Positions 23,539 to 32,254 are shown, numbered from the stretch's first letter. The stretch: DNA of 64,000 nt from JAUVXJ01 sp034411995 (GCA_034411995.1 DAOUME010000014.1:48435-112434); one strand, 5' to 3'. Made by a program: numbers and translations. The notes: generated from the sequence alone by a model not told the origin.

Positions 23539-25131
23539 TCAGTGGCTCACGCCCAGGGGCAGGAAGGTTCTCAACAGAGGTGTATCGGAGTAGACGAACT
23601 TCACGCTGACCTGCTGCGGGCTTTCCTGGACCCCCACGGTGCTGCTGTCGACGGTCACCGTGGCGGTGTAGGTGTTCCCTGCGGACAGCCCGGACTCGTC
23701 GACTGATATCGCGATCTCCCCGGGCTGAGTCGCGGACGCTTGGCCGCTGCCGGGATCAATGTCCAGCCAGCCCTGGTCCCCGCCCGCGCTCCAGTCCAGC
23801 GTGCCGCAGGCAGCGGCGTTGCGCACCAGCAGTCCCTGAGGCCACGGTCCCCACGTGGCATCCGCCAGGAAGACCATCTGCCCGGTGCTCACGCTGAGGG
23901 TGGGCGGGGGGCCGGCGGCTTCGACCGCTTTCTCGGCGTCGATGCGACCGTATCCGTAGTACTGGTCCCAACCCGGAGCACCGAGGTCCTTAGCGGTGCT
24001 CTGGAGCACCCCTCGGAGGTCGGCATTGGTCATCTCGGGGCAGACGGACCAGACGACAGCGGCGAGGCCCGCCACGTGAGGGGTGGACATCGAAGTACCC
24101 GTCTTGTTGCCGTAGGTGTGGCTGCCGGGCGTCCACAGCGTGCTGTAGATTTCCACGCCTGGCGCCGCCAGCTCGATCTCAGGCCCGTAGTCCGAGAAGG
24201 AAGCGCGCTGGTCGTACCGATCTGTGGCTGCGATCGCCATGGCCTCAGAGTACTTGGCGGGGTAATCCACGCGGTTGTGTCCGTCGTTTCCCGCTGCGGC
24301 CAGGGGGAGACAGCCCTGCGCGTAGACTTGTTCCAGAGCGTCCTCCAGGGTGCTGGAAGGCTCGGAGCCGCCCAGGCTGAGGTTGAGGATCTGTGCCCCG
24401 TGGCTGCACGCATACAGCACGCCCTGCGCCACGTCACTATAGTAGCCATTCCCCTCGCCGTTGAGCACCTTGATAGGCATGATGCGGGCGCCCCAGGAGA
24501 CGCCGGCCACGCCTTGTTGGTTGTTGGTTTCCGCTGCCGCGATGCCCGCGACGTGAGTACCGTGGCCATGGTCGTCCTGGGCGAGGCTGTCGTCGTTGAC
24601 GAAGTCCCAGCCGGGGACGATCTTGTCGTTGAGATCAGGATGACCCAGGTCGACCCCCGTGTCGATGATGGCGATGGTCACGTCTGAACCGCCGGTGGCC
24701 TCGTCCCAGGCCGCCGGGGCCTGAATCTTCGACATCCCCCACTGACTGTTGAAGTATTGGTCGTTGGGGATGATCGTCGCGTGAACCGTGTAGTCCAGTT
24801 CGGCGTACTCCACGCGGGGGTCGTTGCTGAGCGCCTCTACGATCTGAGACTCCTGACCCTCAGGCGCGGCCACTCGCTGTACCTGGAGGCCGATCAGGGT
24901 TCCCAGAACGGGCAGATCGTGGGCGTCCAGCGCCTGTAGTCGTTCCCGCTGAGGCGTCTGCGGACGGAACTTGACCAGGACCTGGCCAGGTCGGTACGAG
25001 GGAACGGAAGCGCTGTCCTGGGGAGGGCGAGCCTGAGATCTGGCACCCTCCTCCATCGGAGCTTGTGAGTGCAACGTGGCGGGCCAGAGGAGGACCGCCA
25101 GCAGGAGTGCGCTTAGCAGATGTCGTTTCAT
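23539..25131 (-). CDS. Secreted subtilisin-like serine protease (S8)
   Basis: The 530-residue preproprotein has a signal peptide (about 1-22), an I9-like propeptide (about 45-130; PGQVLVKFRP and RVEYAELDY) and a complete catalytic domain. The catalytic Asp is in AIIDTGVDLGHPD, the His in DHGHGTHVAGI and the Ser in GTSMSTPHVAGLAAV. A C-terminal beta-sandwich (about 415-525; LDWSAGG, WLDIDPGSG) resembles BACON-type modules that bind substrate or mucin-like surfaces. It would degrade extracellular protein. It stands alone on the minus strand, 18 nt after the DUF3786 gene, and may share that gene's promoter at 25793-25821. Confidence 0.92.
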   Translation of the reverse strand: MKRHLLSALLLAVLLWPATLHSQAPMEEGARSQARPPQDSASVPSYRPGQVLVKFRPQTPQRERLQALDAHDLPVLGTLIGLQVQRVAAPEGQESQIVEALSNDPRVEYAELDYTVHATIIPNDQYFNSQWGMSKIQAPAAWDEATGGSDVTIAIIDTGVDLGHPDLNDKIVPGWDFVNDDSLAQDDHGHGTHVAGIAAAETNNQQGVAGVSWGARIMPIKVLNGEGNGYYSDVAQGVLYACSHGAQILNLSLGGSEPSSTLEDALEQVYAQGCLPLAAAGNDGHNRVDYPAKYSEAMAIAATDRYDQRASFSDYGPEIELAAPGVEIYSTLWTPGSHTYGNKTGTSMSTPHVAGLAAVVWSVCPEMTNADLRGVLQSTAKDLGAPGWDQYYGYGRIDAEKAVEAAGPPPTLSVSTGQMVFLADATWGPWPQGLLVRNAAACGTLDWSAGGDQGWLDIDPGSGQASATQPGEIAISVDESGLSAGNTYTATVTVDSSTVGVQESPQQVSVKFVYSDTPLLRTFLPLGVSH

Positions 25132-25149
25132 CGGTTTGCCGGTGAGGTT

Positions 25150-25785
25150 CTAGGCCAGGTGTATGATCCTGCTGCACAGCTCTCTGCCCAGCACAGCAAG
25201 CCCGTCGGTGGAGAGGTAGTGGCCTGCCGAGGCGTCAAAGAGCACGTTGGCGTTGGGAGGGAACTCGTCGTCGCCTCGCCAGTAGATGACCGCCATCGGC
25301 ACCCTGGGCAGAGGCCGAAACATGAAACCGGCGTCGCCGTGCGACAGCGCTTCCCCTCCGGCCCGGGAGGCAGCTTCCTTGAACCTGGCCAGATCGTTGG
25401 CGAACGCCTTCACCAGCAGGGTCCCCGTATACCCCTGGAAGGCATGGAAATAGAACATTCCATCCGGCAGCTCCCGGTAGGCGATCCAGCGATCGGCCAG
25501 GCGTGCCCCATCGGCCTTGTGGAAGTAGTGCAGGAACAGGAAACGCAGGCCGGGGGCGCATTCTCGGCCCGCCTCCACGTCCCGCGCCTCGAAGTCCGGA
25601 TAGCTGATGTGGTATGGCTGGCCCAGGTACTCCAGGACGAACCGCCCGCCATCATCCGCCGATTTGGAGAACTGGGAGCCCGTGCGCGCCGCCAGGACGA
25701 CCGCGCCCGTGGCCGCCAGTTCCTTCCGCATGTCCTCCATCACGGGCAGGGAGTAATCCAGCCACTTCTTCTCAGTGCTGAGCAT
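25150..25785 (-). CDS. DUF3786 domain-containing protein
   Basis: A soluble protein of 211 residues with the DUF3786 pattern: YLGQPYHISYPDFEARDVE, then LHYFHKADGA, RWIAYRELPDGMFYFHAF, ARFKEAASRAGG and PRVPMAVIYWRGDDEFPPNANVLFDASAGHYL. The family occurs mainly in anaerobes, sometimes next to cobalamin-dependent methyltransferase genes, and its function is unknown. Here it is divergent from a cobalamin-binding subunit gene. The frame is open to 25821, but the -10 box at 25798..25793 places transcription start at the ATG 25785, so translation should be leaderless from there. Confidence 0.75.
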   Translation of the reverse strand: MLSTEKKWLDYSLPVMEDMRKELAATGAVVLAARTGSQFSKSADDGGRFVLEYLGQPYHISYPDFEARDVEAGRECAPGLRFLFLHYFHKADGARLADRWIAYRELPDGMFYFHAFQGYTGTLLVKAFANDLARFKEAASRAGGEALSHGDAGFMFRPLPRVPMAVIYWRGDDEFPPNANVLFDASAGHYLSTDGLAVLGRELCSRIIHLA

Positions 25786-25792
25786 GGGCAGG

Positions 25793-25821
25793 ATTATAGA
25801 GGAGGGCAGAGCGATTGGCAA
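25793..25821 (-). promoter_or_regulatory. Leaderless promoter of the DUF3786 gene
   Basis: Minus-strand TTGCCA (25821..25816), 17-nt spacer, TATAAT (25798..25793), then 7 nt to the ATG. Its -35 box overlaps that of the divergent plus-strand promoter. Confidence 0.75.
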
Positions 25822-25843
25822 GTCAGGGACATTGCGATATAAT
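25815..25843 (+). promoter_or_regulatory. Promoter of the B12-binding subunit/meaB operon
   Basis: TTGGCA (25815-25820), 17-nt spacer, TATAAT (25838-25843). The -35 box shares five base pairs with the divergent minus-strand -35 box. Confidence 0.75.
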
Positions 25844-25880
25844 ACCGGACGGTGGTCGGGACATGCCTGAGGAGGGATCC

Positions 25881-26282
25881 ATGTCGGAGAGGAAGATCAG
25901 GGTGTTGGTCGCCAAACCAGGTTTGGATGGTCACGACCGGGGTGCAAAGGTGGTCGCTCGCATCCTGCGGGATGCTGGCATGGAGGTGATCTACACCGGA
26001 CTCCGGCAGACACCAGAGATGATCGTGTCAGCCGCCTTGCAGGAAGATGTGGACGTCATCGGTCTCAGCATTCTATCCGGTGCCCACATGACGCTTCTCC
26101 CCGCGATCACAGATCTGGCAAAGGAGAGGGGTCTCGACAACGTGCTGTTCTTGGTGGGAGGCATCATCCCCGACGATGACGTGCCGGCCCTGAAAGAGAT
26201 GGGCATTAGCGGTATCTTCGGGCCAGGCGCGTCGGCGGAAGAGATCGTCGGCTTCATCAGGAAAAAGACGAAGAAGGACTGA
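25881..26282 (+). CDS. Cobalamin-binding small subunit of a methylmalonyl-CoA mutase-type enzyme
   Basis: The 133-residue protein is a stand-alone B12-binding domain: VLVAKPGLDGHDRGAKVVARILRDAG contains the DxHxxG motif whose His coordinates cobalt, followed by IGLSILSGAHM and LFLVGGIIPDDD. It matches the C-terminal part or small subunit of methylmalonyl-, ethylmalonyl- or isobutyryl-CoA mutases, which carry out carbon-skeleton rearrangements. The large catalytic subunit is not in the window. The ATG at 25881 follows GAGGAGGG. The chaperone gene meaB begins 3 nt after its stop codon, which is the standard partner. Confidence 0.92.
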   Translation: MSERKIRVLVAKPGLDGHDRGAKVVARILRDAGMEVIYTGLRQTPEMIVSAALQEDVDVIGLSILSGAHMTLLPAITDLAKERGLDNVLFLVGGIIPDDDVPALKEMGISGIFGPGASAEEIVGFIRKKTKKD

Positions 26283-26284
26283 AC

Positions 26285-27265
26285 TTGGATCTGGTTGACC
26301 GTTTGCTGGCCGGCGATCGCAGGGCCGCGGCGCAACTGGTTACTTTGATGGAAGATGGTGGTCCTGCTGCTCGCGAGGCGATAGCAGCCCTCTATCCTCA
26401 CACAGGCCGGGCTCACATCGTTGGAGTGACCGGCTCCCCCGGAACTGGTAAGAGCACACTGGTCTACGAACTGGCCAAGGAGTTCAGAGCGCGCGAGAAG
26501 ACGGTGGGTATCATCGCCGTCGACCCCACCAGCCCCTTCAGCGGGGGAGCCCTGCTGGGTGACCGTATCCGCATGCAGAAACTCAGCACCGACGAGGGCA
26601 TCTTCATCCGCAGCATGGCCTCCAGGGGACAGTTGGGGGGTCTGGCGCGGGCTACAGGCGATGCCATCAAAGTCCTGGACGCTTTCCACTGTGATCTGGT
26701 CATGGTGGAGACCGTCGGTGCGGGGCAATCGGAGGTGGAGATCGCCCGCGCGGCGCATACCGTGATGGTGGTGGATGCACCCGGGCTGGGGGACGACATC
26801 CAGGCCATCAAGGCCGGATTGTTCGAGATCGCAGACATCTTCGTCGTCAACAAGGCAGACCGGAACGGGGCAGACAGGACCTACCTCACGTTGCAGATGA
26901 TGCTGGACATGGACGAGGGTCAAGGCGAGATGGTGTGGCGGCCACCCCTGCTGAAGACCATCGCCTTGCAGGGTGAGGGCGCGGCCCTGGTGGCGGACGC
27001 TGTGGAGCGGCACCTGGCCTACCTGAGGGACAGCGGCCAGTTACTGGCGTGCAAGAGGAGACTGGCAGAGGAGGAGCTGCGTCGGATACTGGGTCAGGAG
27101 TTGCTGGACCGGCTGGTCCGGCAGGTGAGTGAAGATCAGTGGGCATCCCTGGCCTCGGGAGTCTGTGATCGCGAAGTGGACCCCTACACGGCTGCGGATA
27201 CCCTGCTGGATTCGTTCCTAGATGGGTTGGCTGCCCAGGGGTCGAGGAAGGGAGGCAGATCGTGA
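26285..27265 (+). CDS. meaB: MeaB/ArgK-family G3E GTPase, chaperone of B12-dependent mutases
   Basis: The 326-residue SIMIBI-class GTPase has a Walker A loop GSPGTGKST near residue 50, the VDPTSPFSGGALLGDRIRM segment, VETVGAGQSEVEIA (switch/Walker B region) and FVVNKADRNGAD as the base-specificity NKxD motif. MeaB protects methylmalonyl-CoA mutase-type enzymes from inactivation and gates cobalamin loading. It starts with TTG 3 nt after the small-subunit gene and ends in a GTGA overlap with the acetyltransferase gene, so all three are read as one operon. An older label for the family, arginine/ornithine transport ATPase, is not appropriate. Confidence 0.93.
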   Translation: MDLVDRLLAGDRRAAAQLVTLMEDGGPAAREAIAALYPHTGRAHIVGVTGSPGTGKSTLVYELAKEFRAREKTVGIIAVDPTSPFSGGALLGDRIRMQKLSTDEGIFIRSMASRGQLGGLARATGDAIKVLDAFHCDLVMVETVGAGQSEVEIARAAHTVMVVDAPGLGDDIQAIKAGLFEIADIFVVNKADRNGADRTYLTLQMMLDMDEGQGEMVWRPPLLKTIALQGEGAALVADAVERHLAYLRDSGQLLACKRRLAEEELRRILGQELLDRLVRQVSEDQWASLASGVCDREVDPYTAADTLLDSFLDGLAAQGSRKGGRS

Positions 27266-27822
27266 TCCTGGGTGAGAGGACCCACCTGCGAGCCATCGAG
27301 CGTGAAGATATCCCCACCTTCGTGAGGTGGCTCAACGATCCTGACGTGCGCCATTATCTGAACATGTACTTGCCGATGTCGAAGGCTGAGGAGGAGGAAT
27401 GGTTCGCGGCACATCTGAGGGACGATAGCAGCCGCCTTTTCACCATCGAGACCGAAGAGGGTGTGCCCATCGGGAACATCGGCCTGCACGATCTGGACTG
27501 GAAGAACCGCAGCGCCCTGCTGGGGATCGTCATCGCCGAGAAGGAGTACTGGGGACAGGGTTATGGTAGTGATGCGATTGCTGCCTTGCTGCGTTTTGCC
27601 TTCGGCGAGATGAACCTGCACCGCGTCTGGCTCTCGGTGTTCGATTTCAACGAGCGGGCGATTCGGTGCTACGAGAAATGCGGGTTTCGCCACGAAGGTC
27701 GAGCCCGGGAGGCCATGTTCCGGGATGGGAGGTATCATGATGCCTTGCAGATGGCGATTCTTCGAGAGGAGTTCACTGGTCTGGAATCGCCGCCCGGGAG
27801 AACAGTAGACGAGGAGGCTTGA
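27262..27822 (+). CDS. RimJ/RimL-type GNAT acetyltransferase
   Basis: A 186-residue GNAT-fold protein. The acetyl-CoA pyrophosphate loop is in KEYWGQGYGSDAI, beta strand 5 in LHRVWLSVFDFNERAI, and the terminal CYEKCGFRHEGRAREAMFRDGRYHD is characteristic of the RimJ/RimL branch, which acetylates protein N-termini or small amines such as spermidine. The substrate cannot be told. The GTG start overlaps the meaB stop (GTGA), and the prs ATG follows its stop within 2 nt, so it is embedded in the operon. Confidence 0.85.
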   Translation: MILGERTHLRAIEREDIPTFVRWLNDPDVRHYLNMYLPMSKAEEEEWFAAHLRDDSSRLFTIETEEGVPIGNIGLHDLDWKNRSALLGIVIAEKEYWGQGYGSDAIAALLRFAFGEMNLHRVWLSVFDFNERAIRCYEKCGFRHEGRAREAMFRDGRYHDALQMAILREEFTGLESPPGRTVDEEA

Positions 27823-27824
27823 CG

Positions 27825-28784
27825 ATGTATGAAGACTTGGCCGTCTTCACCGGGACCGCAAACCCCGCCCTGGCCCAGGAGATATGCGACTACCTCGGTC
27901 GTCCCTTGCGCGGTGCAGACGTCTTCAAGTTTGCGAATGACAATACATTCGTGAGGTTGCACAACAGCGTCCGCGGTCAGCACGCCTTCATCGTGCAGCC
28001 TACTTGTGCCCCGGTCAACGACAACCTGATGGAGCTGCTGATCATGATCGATGCTCTGAGACGCGACTCCGCAGCGGATATCACGGCCGTGGTAACCTAT
28101 TTCGGATACAGCCGCACCGACAAGAAGGACCAGCCCCGCGTACCCATCACCGCGCGCCTGGTGGCTGACATGATCACTGTAGCTGGCGCTACCCGGTTCA
28201 TGACCATGGATTTGCACGCTGATCAGATCCAGGGCTTCTTCACCATCCCTGTCGACGACATTACCGCGTTCCACATTCTGAGCGAGTATTTCATCGAGAA
28301 AGGCGTCCAAAACGCTGTGGTCGTGGCCCCGGACGTAGGGGCGACCAAGCTGGGCCGCGACTTCGCCGAGGCGCTGCAAGTGCCTCTAGCCATCATCGAG
28401 AAGCGTCGAGAGCGCCGAGAGGGAAGAAAGACAGAAGTCCTCAGCCTCATCGGTGAGATCAAGGGCAGGAACGCCATCATCTTCGACGATGAGATCGACA
28501 CCGCGGGCACCGTGCGAGACGCCACGAGGTTCCTCAAGTCGAAAGGGGCGAAGGACGTCTACGCTTGCGTGACCCACGCCATCCTCTCCCATCCCGGAGC
28601 GGAGCGCCTGAACGAGGCAGGACTCACGGAGCTGGTTGTTACCAACACGGTTCCCATCTCTGAAGAGAAGAGGGCGAAGATGAAGGACGTCCAGATCAAA
28701 GTCCTCTCCGTCGCTCCTCTTCTCGGCGAGGTGATCCGACGGATCTACCTGGGCATCTCTGTAGGGGAGATGTTCAACGAATAG
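27825..28784 (+). CDS. prs: Ribose-phosphate pyrophosphokinase (PRPP synthetase)
   Basis: A cytosolic enzyme making phosphoribosyl pyrophosphate from ribose 5-phosphate and ATP, for nucleotide, His and Trp synthesis. The 319-residue protein is full length. ATP-binding FANDNTFVRL and YFGYSRTDKKDQPRVPITA, the metal-binding MDLHADQIQGFF, the catalytic flexible loop (KRRERREGRKTE) and the PRPP loop DDEIDTAGT are all present. The TTG at 27819 overlaps the upstream stop, but GAGGAGG lies 7 nt before the ATG at 27825, which is preferred. Confidence 0.97.
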   Translation: MYEDLAVFTGTANPALAQEICDYLGRPLRGADVFKFANDNTFVRLHNSVRGQHAFIVQPTCAPVNDNLMELLIMIDALRRDSAADITAVVTYFGYSRTDKKDQPRVPITARLVADMITVAGATRFMTMDLHADQIQGFFTIPVDDITAFHILSEYFIEKGVQNAVVVAPDVGATKLGRDFAEALQVPLAIIEKRRERREGRKTEVLSLIGEIKGRNAIIFDDEIDTAGTVRDATRFLKSKGAKDVYACVTHAILSHPGAERLNEAGLTELVVTNTVPISEEKRAKMKDVQIKVLSVAPLLGEVIRRIYLGISVGEMFNE

Positions 28785-28820
28785 CGGGAGCTGACCAAGA
28801 GTCATCTGCGGGCTGGTCCC

Positions 28821-29519
28821 ATGAATACAAAAGCGCCTCATCCCTGGTCAGTGTCTACTGCCGAGGCCAAAGAGATACAGTTGAGCCTGCGCGAAAGGGT
28901 ATGCTTCGAGACTGACTGGGAGGACGTGAGCACGGTGGCCGGGGTCGACGTAGGTTTGGAAGGGGACTTAGCCAGGGCTGCCGTCGTCGTGCTGACCTTT
29001 CCCTCGCTGATCCCCGTGGAGCAGAGTGTGGCCTTGATGGCGGTGAGCATGCCCTACGTTCCTGGCTACTTGTCCTTCCGGGAAGCGCCGGCCATTCTGG
29101 CAGCCTGTGAGCAGTTGGAGACGGAGCCTGACCTGTTCATCTTCGATGGTCAGGGTGTAGCCCATCCGAGGCGTTTTGGCATCGCCAGCCATGTGGGGGT
29201 GATTCTGGACAAGCCCTCTATCGGGTGTGCGAAGTCGCGTTTGTGTGGCACACACCACGAACCCGGGTCGGAAGCTGGCTCATACGTCCACCTTTACGAC
29301 GGTGATGAGGTCCTGGGTGCCGTAGTTCGCACTCGCGACCACGTGAGCCCGGTATTTGTCTCCGTGGGCCATCGGGTGAGCCTGGAGACGGCCATCGAGT
29401 ACGTCCTGGCCTGCTGCCGCGGCTATCGTCTCCCTGAGACTACCAGATACGCTCACCGCGTGGCCAGCGGGGAACAGCTATCCACGAAGCCCGAGCAGCG
29501 GTCGCTCTTCGATCCATAG
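28821..29519 (+). CDS. nfi: Endonuclease V (deoxyinosine 3' endonuclease)
   Basis: A DNA-repair nuclease that nicks one base 3' to hypoxanthine. The 232-residue protein has the family motifs: catalytic Asp in VAGVDVGLE, the wedge motif PYVPGYLSFREAPA with catalytic Glu, LFIFDGQGVAHPRRFGIASH with the second Asp, and the IGCAKSRL segment. The C-terminus (HRVSLETAIEYVLAC, LPETTRYAH) is complete. It follows prs by 36 nt and precedes the sirtuin gene by 16 nt, consistent with a single transcript. Confidence 0.93.
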   Translation: MNTKAPHPWSVSTAEAKEIQLSLRERVCFETDWEDVSTVAGVDVGLEGDLARAAVVVLTFPSLIPVEQSVALMAVSMPYVPGYLSFREAPAILAACEQLETEPDLFIFDGQGVAHPRRFGIASHVGVILDKPSIGCAKSRLCGTHHEPGSEAGSYVHLYDGDEVLGAVVRTRDHVSPVFVSVGHRVSLETAIEYVLACCRGYRLPETTRYAHRVASGEQLSTKPEQRSLFDP

Positions 29520-29535
29520 TGACGGTGTCGGACAC

Positions 29536-30306
29536 GTGTCGTCAGGGGACAGCATCCGCAGGGCCAGTGAACTCCTCCTCGCGGCGCGACACGCTGTAGC
29601 CTTCACCGGCGCCGGGATCAGCACTCCGTCTGGCATCCCCGATTTCCGCAGCCCGAGTTCAGGCCTCTGGACCAGGGAAAATCCCATGGTCGTAGCCTCC
29701 ATCTATACCTTCCGCACCGACCCCAGCGTGTTCTACGAGTGGATGCGCCCTCTGGCCGGGCTTTTCGAGGAAGCGAAGCCGAATGCGGCACACCTGGCGC
29801 TCGCCGAGCTGGAAGAACTGGGCCTGCTCAAGGCGGTGCTCACGCAGAACATCGATGGCCTGCACCAGATGGCAGGGTCGGCGCGGGTGCTGGAGTTGCA
29901 CGGCCATCTCCGAGAGGCCGTGTGCCTCTGTTGCGGGCAGGTAACCCCGACGGAGGGCCTCATTCAGGAGTACATCCTGGAAGGCAAGGTGCCCGGCTGT
30001 CGCGACTGCGGAGGCACACTGAAGCCGCTGGCGGTGTTGATGGGGGAACCGTTGCCCACGGAGGTCTTCCTGGAGGCAGAGCGCGAGAGTCGGACGTGCG
30101 ATCTGATGCTGGTGGCGGGCTCGTCGCTGACCGTCGTCCCTGCTGCCAGCCTCCCTCTGGCGGCCCGCCAGCAGGGTGCAGAGTTGATCATCGTCAACGT
30201 GCAGGAGACGCCAGCCGACGCGCTGGCCGAGGTGGTGATCCACGAAGACCTGGCCGAGGTACTGCCCCAGATCGTGGCGGCCTGCCGGACCGGCCCGGCC
30301 CGGTGA
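29536..30306 (+). CDS. Sir2-family NAD-dependent protein deacylase
   Basis: A 256-residue sirtuin. Motifs in order: FTGAGISTPSGIPDFRS (NAD binding), TQNIDGLHQMAG (specificity), LELHGHLREAVCL with the catalytic His, two Cys pairs (CLCCG and CRDCG) for the structural zinc, and VAGSSLTVVPAASL followed by IIVNVQETPAD. It removes acetyl or longer acyl groups from lysines using NAD. The acyl specificity (Tyr and Arg of class III) is not evident. The start is a GTG; it lies 16 nt after nfi. A protein acetyltransferase upstream in the same run (27262) could be an opposing partner, which is speculation. Confidence 0.9.
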   Translation: MSSGDSIRRASELLLAARHAVAFTGAGISTPSGIPDFRSPSSGLWTRENPMVVASIYTFRTDPSVFYEWMRPLAGLFEEAKPNAAHLALAELEELGLLKAVLTQNIDGLHQMAGSARVLELHGHLREAVCLCCGQVTPTEGLIQEYILEGKVPGCRDCGGTLKPLAVLMGEPLPTEVFLEAERESRTCDLMLVAGSSLTVVPAASLPLAARQQGAELIIVNVQETPADALAEVVIHEDLAEVLPQIVAACRTGPAR

Positions 30307-30308
30307 GG

Positions 30309-31136
30309 CTAGCGGCGAGCGACCGCGTACGAGATCTCGAAGGGTAGCTCCAGGGAACCGTGGGGACTGGTGAACTGCTCTCTGGCGATCCGGAACACCG
30401 ACTCTTGGAGTCCCCGCTGCTCCTTGGTGGAGAGCCCCGAATGCATCTGGGCTAGGCGCCCCAGGGAGAGGAGCATCTCCCAGACACTCTCGACCTGGCT
30501 GAAGGTCAGGACGTGAGCTTGTTGCTGCGTGGTGACCTCTGAAAAGCCGGCTTCCTTCACCGCCTTGGCCAGCAGCTCAACGTGTCCAAAGCCGAAGATG
30601 GACGGACCACGCTGCTCGGGGGGAGGCATGTAGGGGATGAACGGCTCCAGCAGGGCCCGCAAAGCCACTTTGCTCCCACGCCCGAACACGGAAAGCGCGA
30701 CGGTGCCGCCTGTCTTGAGGACTCTGTGCATCTCCAGCAACGCGTTGGCCGGGCGGGGAAGGAGCATCAGCCCCAGGGCGCAGAGAACCGCGTCGAAGGA
30801 GTGGGCGGGGAATCGTAGACGCTCCGCGTCCATGGGGACGAACTCGACGTTGGGCAGGCCGACCTGGGCAGCCCTCTGGCGGGCCAGGGCGATCATGGAC
30901 CCGGACAGGTCGACGCCCACCACCTGGCCCCCGCGCCCGACCAGTTTCGCTGCCGTGAGGGCTACAGCGCCCGCACCGGTGGCCACGTCCAGCACGCGTT
31001 GTCCCCTTCGCAGCCGCGCCAGGGTCAGCAGTTTCTCGCTGAAGGGCGCGAAGGCGCGCGTGGCGCACCTATCGTACCTCTCTGCACAGAGATCCCAGGC
31101 CCGACGCTCGTTCGCTTTGAAGGCTTCTGCATCCAT
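30309..31136 (-). CDS. SAM-dependent methyltransferase (UbiE/class I)
   Basis: A 275-residue class I methyltransferase: SAM-binding VLDVATGAGAVALTAAKLVG (motif I), VVGVDLSGSMIALARQRA (acidic loop), FVPMDAERLRFPAHSFDAVLCALGLML (motifs II/III) and the post-motif PANALLEMHRVLKTGGTVALSVFG. This is the UbiE/Arabidopsis-type lineage that methylates quinones, lipids or small molecules; the substrate is not evident. A TATAAT at 31196..31191 on the minus strand probably marks its promoter, without a recognisable -35 box. It converges on the sirtuin gene with only 2 nt between stops. Confidence 0.82.
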   Translation of the reverse strand: MDAEAFKANERRAWDLCAERYDRCATRAFAPFSEKLLTLARLRRGQRVLDVATGAGAVALTAAKLVGRGGQVVGVDLSGSMIALARQRAAQVGLPNVEFVPMDAERLRFPAHSFDAVLCALGLMLLPRPANALLEMHRVLKTGGTVALSVFGRGSKVALRALLEPFIPYMPPPEQRGPSIFGFGHVELLAKAVKEAGFSEVTTQQQAHVLTFSQVESVWEMLLSLGRLAQMHSGLSTKEQRGLQESVFRIAREQFTSPHGSLELPFEISYAVARR

Positions 31137-31238
31137 CGTCTACCAATCCTCGTCTGCGCCGGGAAGTCCAGCCGCCCGCCATTATAGGGCAGGGCGGCAG
31201 GTCGGGCAATGCACCACCCTGTGGGTACCGAAGGAGGC

Positions 31239-31406
31239 AGCGAGGCGCAGGAACCTGGCACCAAGTTGACGGCGGAAGCTACCGAAGAGCACATGGGCCA
31301 GCGGACGGCTCTCTACCACATAACTGTGAGCGACGAGGGTGGCGATCTGGTAGCCTCGTGTCACGGAGTGGTGTACCGTAAGAAGGAAAGCTTCCTGGAT
31401 GCCTAG
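31239..31406 (+). pseudogene. C-terminal remnant of a PaaI-type hotdog thioesterase
   Basis: The frame encodes about 50 residues ending GQRTALYHITVSDEGGDL then VASCHGVVYRKKESF. This matches the last beta strands of PaaI/4HBT thioesterases (G-R-R-T-x-x-Y-x-V-x-V-x-D-x-x-G-R-L-V-A ... G-x-V-Y). The N-terminal half with the catalytic helix is missing; upstream is the promoter region of the methyltransferase. It is therefore read as a 5'-deleted gene relic. Confidence 0.5.
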
Positions 31407-31509
31407 TCGTGTCGGCGGAGGCTGGTCCAGATAGCGCGACACGCTGTCTTGTGCTAGACTCTATCCAGGACCAGAAGCTTTGAGAGGTGGGCCGTAGGGA
31501 GGTGCGTCA

Positions 31510-32154
31510 ATGCTAGTATCCAATCGGATGACCCCAGACCCCATCACCGTCACCGACAAGACGCCCATCGATGAGGCGTTGAAGGTCATGCGGGACAAGC
31601 GAGTACGACGCCTGCCGGTGGTGAATAAGAAGGGCAAGCTGGTGGGCATCGTGGCCGAGAAGGACATCCTCTACGCTTCCCCATCACCAGCGACTTCGCT
31701 CAGCATCCACGAGATCCACTACCTGGTGTCCAAGCTCACGGTAGGGGAGATCATGAACAAGAGCGTATTCACCGTTACCGACGATACACCTCTGGAAGAA
31801 GCGGCGCGCGTGATGGCGGACCATCGCATAGGAGCACTGCCGGTGATGCGCAACGGCAAACTGGTGGGCATCATCACCGAGACCGACATCTTCAAGGCGC
31901 TTCTGGAGCTGCTGGGAGCCAGAGAGCCGGGTGTGCGGCTGACGATGAAGATGCGCGAGGGGCAAGGCGTCTTGCCGTTGTGCACGGAGGCCATGTCCAA
32001 GCTTGGTGGACGGGTGCTGGCCTTGCTCACTTCGAGCGCTGACGAGCCTGGCTACCGGGTGATCACCGTGAAAGTGACGGGAGTGGACCGGGAGAAGCTG
32101 ATGGAAGGCATGGCCAAGCTGGGGGTCGAGTTCCTCGACGTTCGTGAGTCCTGA
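31510..32154 (+). CDS. Tandem CBS-domain protein with C-terminal ACT-like domain (AcuB-like)
   Basis: The 214-residue cytosolic protein has two CBS motifs (about 1-57 and 74-132; each has RMTPDPITVTDKTPIDEAL or IMNKSVFTVTDDTPLEEAA, then LPVVNKKGKLVGIVAEKDI or LPVMRNGKLVGIITETDI) and a C-terminal betaalphabeta domain from about 140 that resembles ACT. CBS pairs sense adenosine nucleotides, and the ACT-like part may bind an amino acid. The arrangement resembles AcuB and YtoI-type regulators. GGGAGGTG lies before the ATG. A strong hairpin terminator follows at 32255. Confidence 0.82.
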   Translation: MLVSNRMTPDPITVTDKTPIDEALKVMRDKRVRRLPVVNKKGKLVGIVAEKDILYASPSPATSLSIHEIHYLVSKLTVGEIMNKSVFTVTDDTPLEEAARVMADHRIGALPVMRNGKLVGIITETDIFKALLELLGAREPGVRLTMKMREGQGVLPLCTEAMSKLGGRVLALLTSSADEPGYRVITVKVTGVDREKLMEGMAKLGVEFLDVRES

Positions 32155-32254
32155 CCGGACACCCCTGGTGACGGTGGGGCAACTCTGCTGGAGACAAAAG
32201 GCCAAGGCAAAGTCTGCGACCTACCGTGCCGAGGTTTCATCGACGAGTTGGAGG

